Assembly: GCA_963768025.1 (NCBI GenBank) | Contig: CAVYGM010000010.1 | Span: 186,001 to 250,000 of the forward strand | From: CAVYGM01 sp963768025 | GTDB taxonomy: Bacteria > Bacteroidota > Bacteroidia > Cytophagales > Spirosomataceae | Direction of reading: 5' to 3' | DNA length: 64,000 bases | In this document: piece after piece, positions 62,018-64,000 of the stretch | Numbering within the stretch: the first letter of the stretch is position 1 | Layout: each line of letters starts with the position of its first letter | Made by a program: the position numbers and the translations under genes | The notes under the pieces: generated by a model | What the model was told of the DNA's origin: nothing | Database searches by the model: none | What the model saw: the letters and a program-made list of their open reading frames with translations, nothing else

Positions 62018-62653
62018 ATGCAAAAATCTGCTACTTTTTATAACGAACAGTTTCAGGGGAAATTTGAGCCGGGGCTGCTGACCGAACTGGCCACAATAGG
62101 TCATTATTCCATCATTCAGCCCGGTGAAGTTCTGATGAGTCCCGGTGCTTACATCCGGTCTATCCCCATTATTCTAAGTGGAAACATTAAGATCCTGCGC
62201 ACGGATGAAGAAGGCCGGGAAATCCTGATGTACTACCTGGGGAGCGGGGAGTCGTGCGCGATGTCGCTGACCTGCTGCCTCAATGCCCGCAAGAGCGAGA
62301 TTTTGGCCATGGCCGAAGAAAAAACCGAGATGATTCTGCTGCCGGTTCAAAAGGTGGAGGAGTGGATCACCCAATACCCCACCTGGCGTTCGTTTGTATT
62401 CCAAACCTACCAACGCCGTTTTGACGACTTGCTGACTACTATCGACAGCGTCGCATTCCAGAAAATGGACGAGCGCCTGTGGCACTACCTCCAGCGCAAA
62501 GCCGGCCTTACCTCCACCAAATCGCTGGGAACTACCCACGAAGTGATTGCGCTCGAATTAGGTACCTCGCGGGAGGTTATTTCACGCCTATTGAAGCAGT
62601 TGGAAAAGCTAGGCCGGGTGCGCCTTTCCCGAAATCGTATCGAATTGGTATGA
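62018..62653 (+). CDS. Crp/Fnr-family transcriptional regulator
   Basis: A 211-residue one-component regulator. The cyclic-nucleotide-binding-type beta barrel covers about residues 25-120 (IIQPGEVLMSPGAYIRSIPIILSG, ILRTDEEGREILMYYLGSGE). The C-terminal winged helix has the recognition helix GTSREVISRLLKQLEKLG. SCAMSLTCCLNARKS contains three cysteines that might sense redox state or bind a cluster, but this is speculative. The cAMP-contacting RxS motif is not obvious, so the ligand is unknown. Its stop overlaps the start of the next gene (ATGA), so the two are translationally coupled. Confidence 0.88.
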   Translation: MQKSATFYNEQFQGKFEPGLLTELATIGHYSIIQPGEVLMSPGAYIRSIPIILSGNIKILRTDEEGREILMYYLGSGESCAMSLTCCLNARKSEILAMAEEKTEMILLPVQKVEEWITQYPTWRSFVFQTYQRRFDDLLTTIDSVAFQKMDERLWHYLQRKAGLTSTKSLGTTHEVIALELGTSREVISRLLKQLEKLGRVRLSRNRIELV

Positions 62654-63165
62654 GAAACAAATGTATATTCCTCGACCGGGATGGCGTGCTCAATGCCGAC
62701 GATCAGTACTATACCTACCGCCTCGAAGACGTGGTAGTTCTGGATGGCGTAGCCGAAGCGCTGAAGCTCCTCAAAGAAGCGGGCTATCTGCTCATTGTCA
62801 CTACCAATCAGGCCGGGATCGGCAAGGGGCAGTACGGCCCCGCTGAGGTGCGGGCTGTGCACCAAAAGATTCAGGACGAAACCGGTGGCTTACTGGATGA
62901 TCTTTACTTTTCGCCCCATCATCCCGACCATTCCTCGCGCTCGCTGCGGCGTAAACCCGATTCGCTGATGATTGAACGGGCTATGGCTAAGCACGACATT
63001 GACCCGGCACAATCCTGGATGATCGGTGATAAGCTATCGGACGTAGCCGCCGGGCGTAAGGCCAGGGTAAAGACTATTTTTATTGGTAAAAAAGGAGCAG
63101 AAGGAGATTTTGGCGATTTTCAGGTAGAAAGTCTCCGGCAGGCAGCGAATATTATTCTTCAATAG
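62650..63165 (+). CDS. gmhB: HAD-family phosphatase, GmhB-like (heptose 1,7-bisphosphate phosphatase)
   Basis: A 171-residue phosphatase of the HAD-IIIA type. The nucleophile motif is FLDRDGVLN with D9 and D11, then VTTNQAGIGKG (motif 2) and RRKPDSLMIERA plus WMIGDKLSDVAAGRKA (motifs 3 and 4). YFSPHHPDHSS is in the place of the usual zinc-binding cysteine cluster: most cysteines of GmhB are missing, which leaves the substrate open between heptose bisphosphate and histidinol phosphate. The start ATG overlaps the Crp/Fnr stop codon, so they are co-translated, an unusual pairing for a lipopolysaccharide-core enzyme. Confidence 0.85.
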   Translation: MRNKCIFLDRDGVLNADDQYYTYRLEDVVVLDGVAEALKLLKEAGYLLIVTTNQAGIGKGQYGPAEVRAVHQKIQDETGGLLDDLYFSPHHPDHSSRSLRRKPDSLMIERAMAKHDIDPAQSWMIGDKLSDVAAGRKARVKTIFIGKKGAEGDFGDFQVESLRQAANIILQ

Positions 63166-63189
63166 CCCCCTGCCTAACGCTGTCGGCGG

Positions 63190-64000
63190 TTAACCTGCAA
63201 TGGAATTGCCGCTATGGAATTGGCTGTCACCGTGTTGCCCGAACGTCAGATACAGGTACAAGCTGAGCCCGATTACCGCCAACTCAAATACCAATAGCCC
63301 TCCCACGAGCCCGAAATAATCGGCCAGGTACCCAATCCCGATCGCCGGAATTCCAAACCCGATGTAGCCCGTAAACATATAGCCCGCTACAGCCCGAGCC
63401 CGCTGCGCGCCGCCCAGGTGCGAGATCAACGCCAGGCCGCCCTGATAGCTGAATCCATAGGCCGATGAACCCACGATGGCCGTTCCGGCCAGAATGATGT
63501 ATATGTTGGTCAGGTAACTTCCTAGCACGACCACCCCCATTCCCAGCGGCATCAATCCAAATCCAATACGCAGCGACGTGACGGGGTGGAAGTTTTTACG
63601 AACCCAGGGTTGCAGGAAAGCACCCGTCCAGTTTACCAGCACCACACAAAAGCCCGCAAAGGCCGTATAGCCAAAGGTGGCTAGTTGGCTGGGCAATACC
63701 GCAACCACAATGCCCCCTGCCGCCCAGCAAATAGCAATGGATAGGTTAATCGGCAGAGACCCCGGCGGAAAAAAAGGCAGGCGGAGGATTTTACCCCCGA
63801 TGGGCTTGATAGCAGGAAGTGTAAAAGTCGCCAGAAGCCCTACCGCTGTGAGGGCTATCACAAAGTAGTTGGTAATAGGCCGAAAAGTAAAAAAGACAAG
63901 CAATGCCAGGGTGGTAAGAAAGGCCCCGCCGCTGAATCCAAAAGCCGTGGAGATCGAGGCCGCATTGGCCGCGCGCATAGCAGCGTCCGGTGCGGGATGC
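63190..64000 (-). CDS. MFS transporter, N-terminus cut by window edge
   Basis: The C-terminal 270 residues of a major facilitator carrier. About eight hydrophobic helices are visible, including FGFSGGAFLTTLALLVFF, LPINLSIAICWAAGGIVVAV and AGYMFTGYIGFGIPAIGIGYLADYFG; the last motif resembles the conserved loop of YbfB/YcaD-like carriers with a helix-10 glycine run. The frame is open to the window end, so the first helices and the start lie outside. It converges with the GmhB-like gene 25 bases away. The substrate is unknown. Confidence 0.82.
   Translation of the reverse strand, partial: HPAPDAAMRAANAASISTAFGFSGGAFLTTLALLVFFTFRPITNYFVIALTAVGLLATFTLPAIKPIGGKILRLPFFPPGSLPINLSIAICWAAGGIVVAVLPSQLATFGYTAFAGFCVVLVNWTGAFLQPWVRKNFHPVTSLRIGFGLMPLGMGVVVLGSYLTNIYIILAGTAIVGSSAYGFSYQGGLALISHLGGAQRARAVAGYMFTGYIGFGIPAIGIGYLADYFGLVGGLLVFELAVIGLSLYLYLTFGQHGDSQFHSGNSIAG

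Overview
The window reads as chromosome of a gliding, pigmented member of the Bacteroidota, most likely order Cytophagales (Spirosomataceae-like; the family is an inference). The signs are two gliding lipoproteins (gldB, gldJ), a SusC/SusD outer-membrane pair, a carotenoid pair (crtB, crtI), TAnnTTTG-type promoters just upstream of several starts, and a generally 50-55% G+C sequence. No phage, insertion sequence, CRISPR array or tRNA gene was seen.

Layout. 1-3.7 kb: an APC permease cut by the window edge, a phytanoyl-CoA dioxygenase-like protein, a FluC fluoride channel and a lipoprotein. 3.7-8.7 kb (minus strand): a metzincin-like protease, crtB, crtI, an ECF-type sigma factor and a Rossmann-fold nucleotide-sugar epimerase-like protein. 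8.7-16.2 kb: gldB, an ABC exporter, a membrane MutS-like ATPase, a small unknown protein and an exported GH31 glycosidase. 17.0-34.3 kb: a sugar-acid catabolic cluster with SusC, SusD, three enolase-superfamily dehydratases carrying twin-arginine-type signals, a LacI regulator, an exported protein of unknown function, a PQQ dehydrogenase with an inserted cytochrome c domain, 2-dehydro-3-deoxygalactonokinase, an MFS sugar-acid transporter and an exported Gfo/Idh/MocA oxidoreductase. A consistent model is that sugars are oxidised and dehydrated outside the cytoplasm, imported by the MFS carrier and phosphorylated by DgoK. The aldolase that would finish the route is not in the window.

34.3-38.1 kb: a Uma2-type protein, then nucleoside hydrolase, a sugar transporter and ribokinase, which together suggest ribonucleoside salvage. 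38.2-41.1 kb: an A+T-rich patch with a GT-C-like membrane protein and a CPBP-family protein. 41.2-46.2 kb: a complete rRNA operon on the minus strand (16S-23S-5S) whose 16S-23S spacer is short and has no tRNA. 46.2-53.3 kb: a small protein pair including an AhpD-like protein, comF, gldJ, mfd and pnuC. 53.3-56.4 kb: a barstar/barnase pair, then an aromatic-compound response group resembling mhqO/mhqD. 56.5-59.3 kb: a TPP riboswitch in front of a TonB-dependent receptor. 59.3-64 kb: DUF5618-like and DinB proteins, hemE, a VOC protein, a Crp/Fnr regulator overlapping a GmhB-like phosphatase, and an MFS carrier cut by the window edge.

A major caveat is that many genes in 17.0-30.7 kb, and a few at 36.4, 54.7-56.4 and 57.9 kb, are broken by single-base shifts although the protein sequence continues cleanly in another frame. 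The pattern (no accumulated in-frame stops, intact C-termini, many indels in short runs) looks more like local sequence error than gene decay. Those loci are listed as frameshifted genes under type pseudogene.
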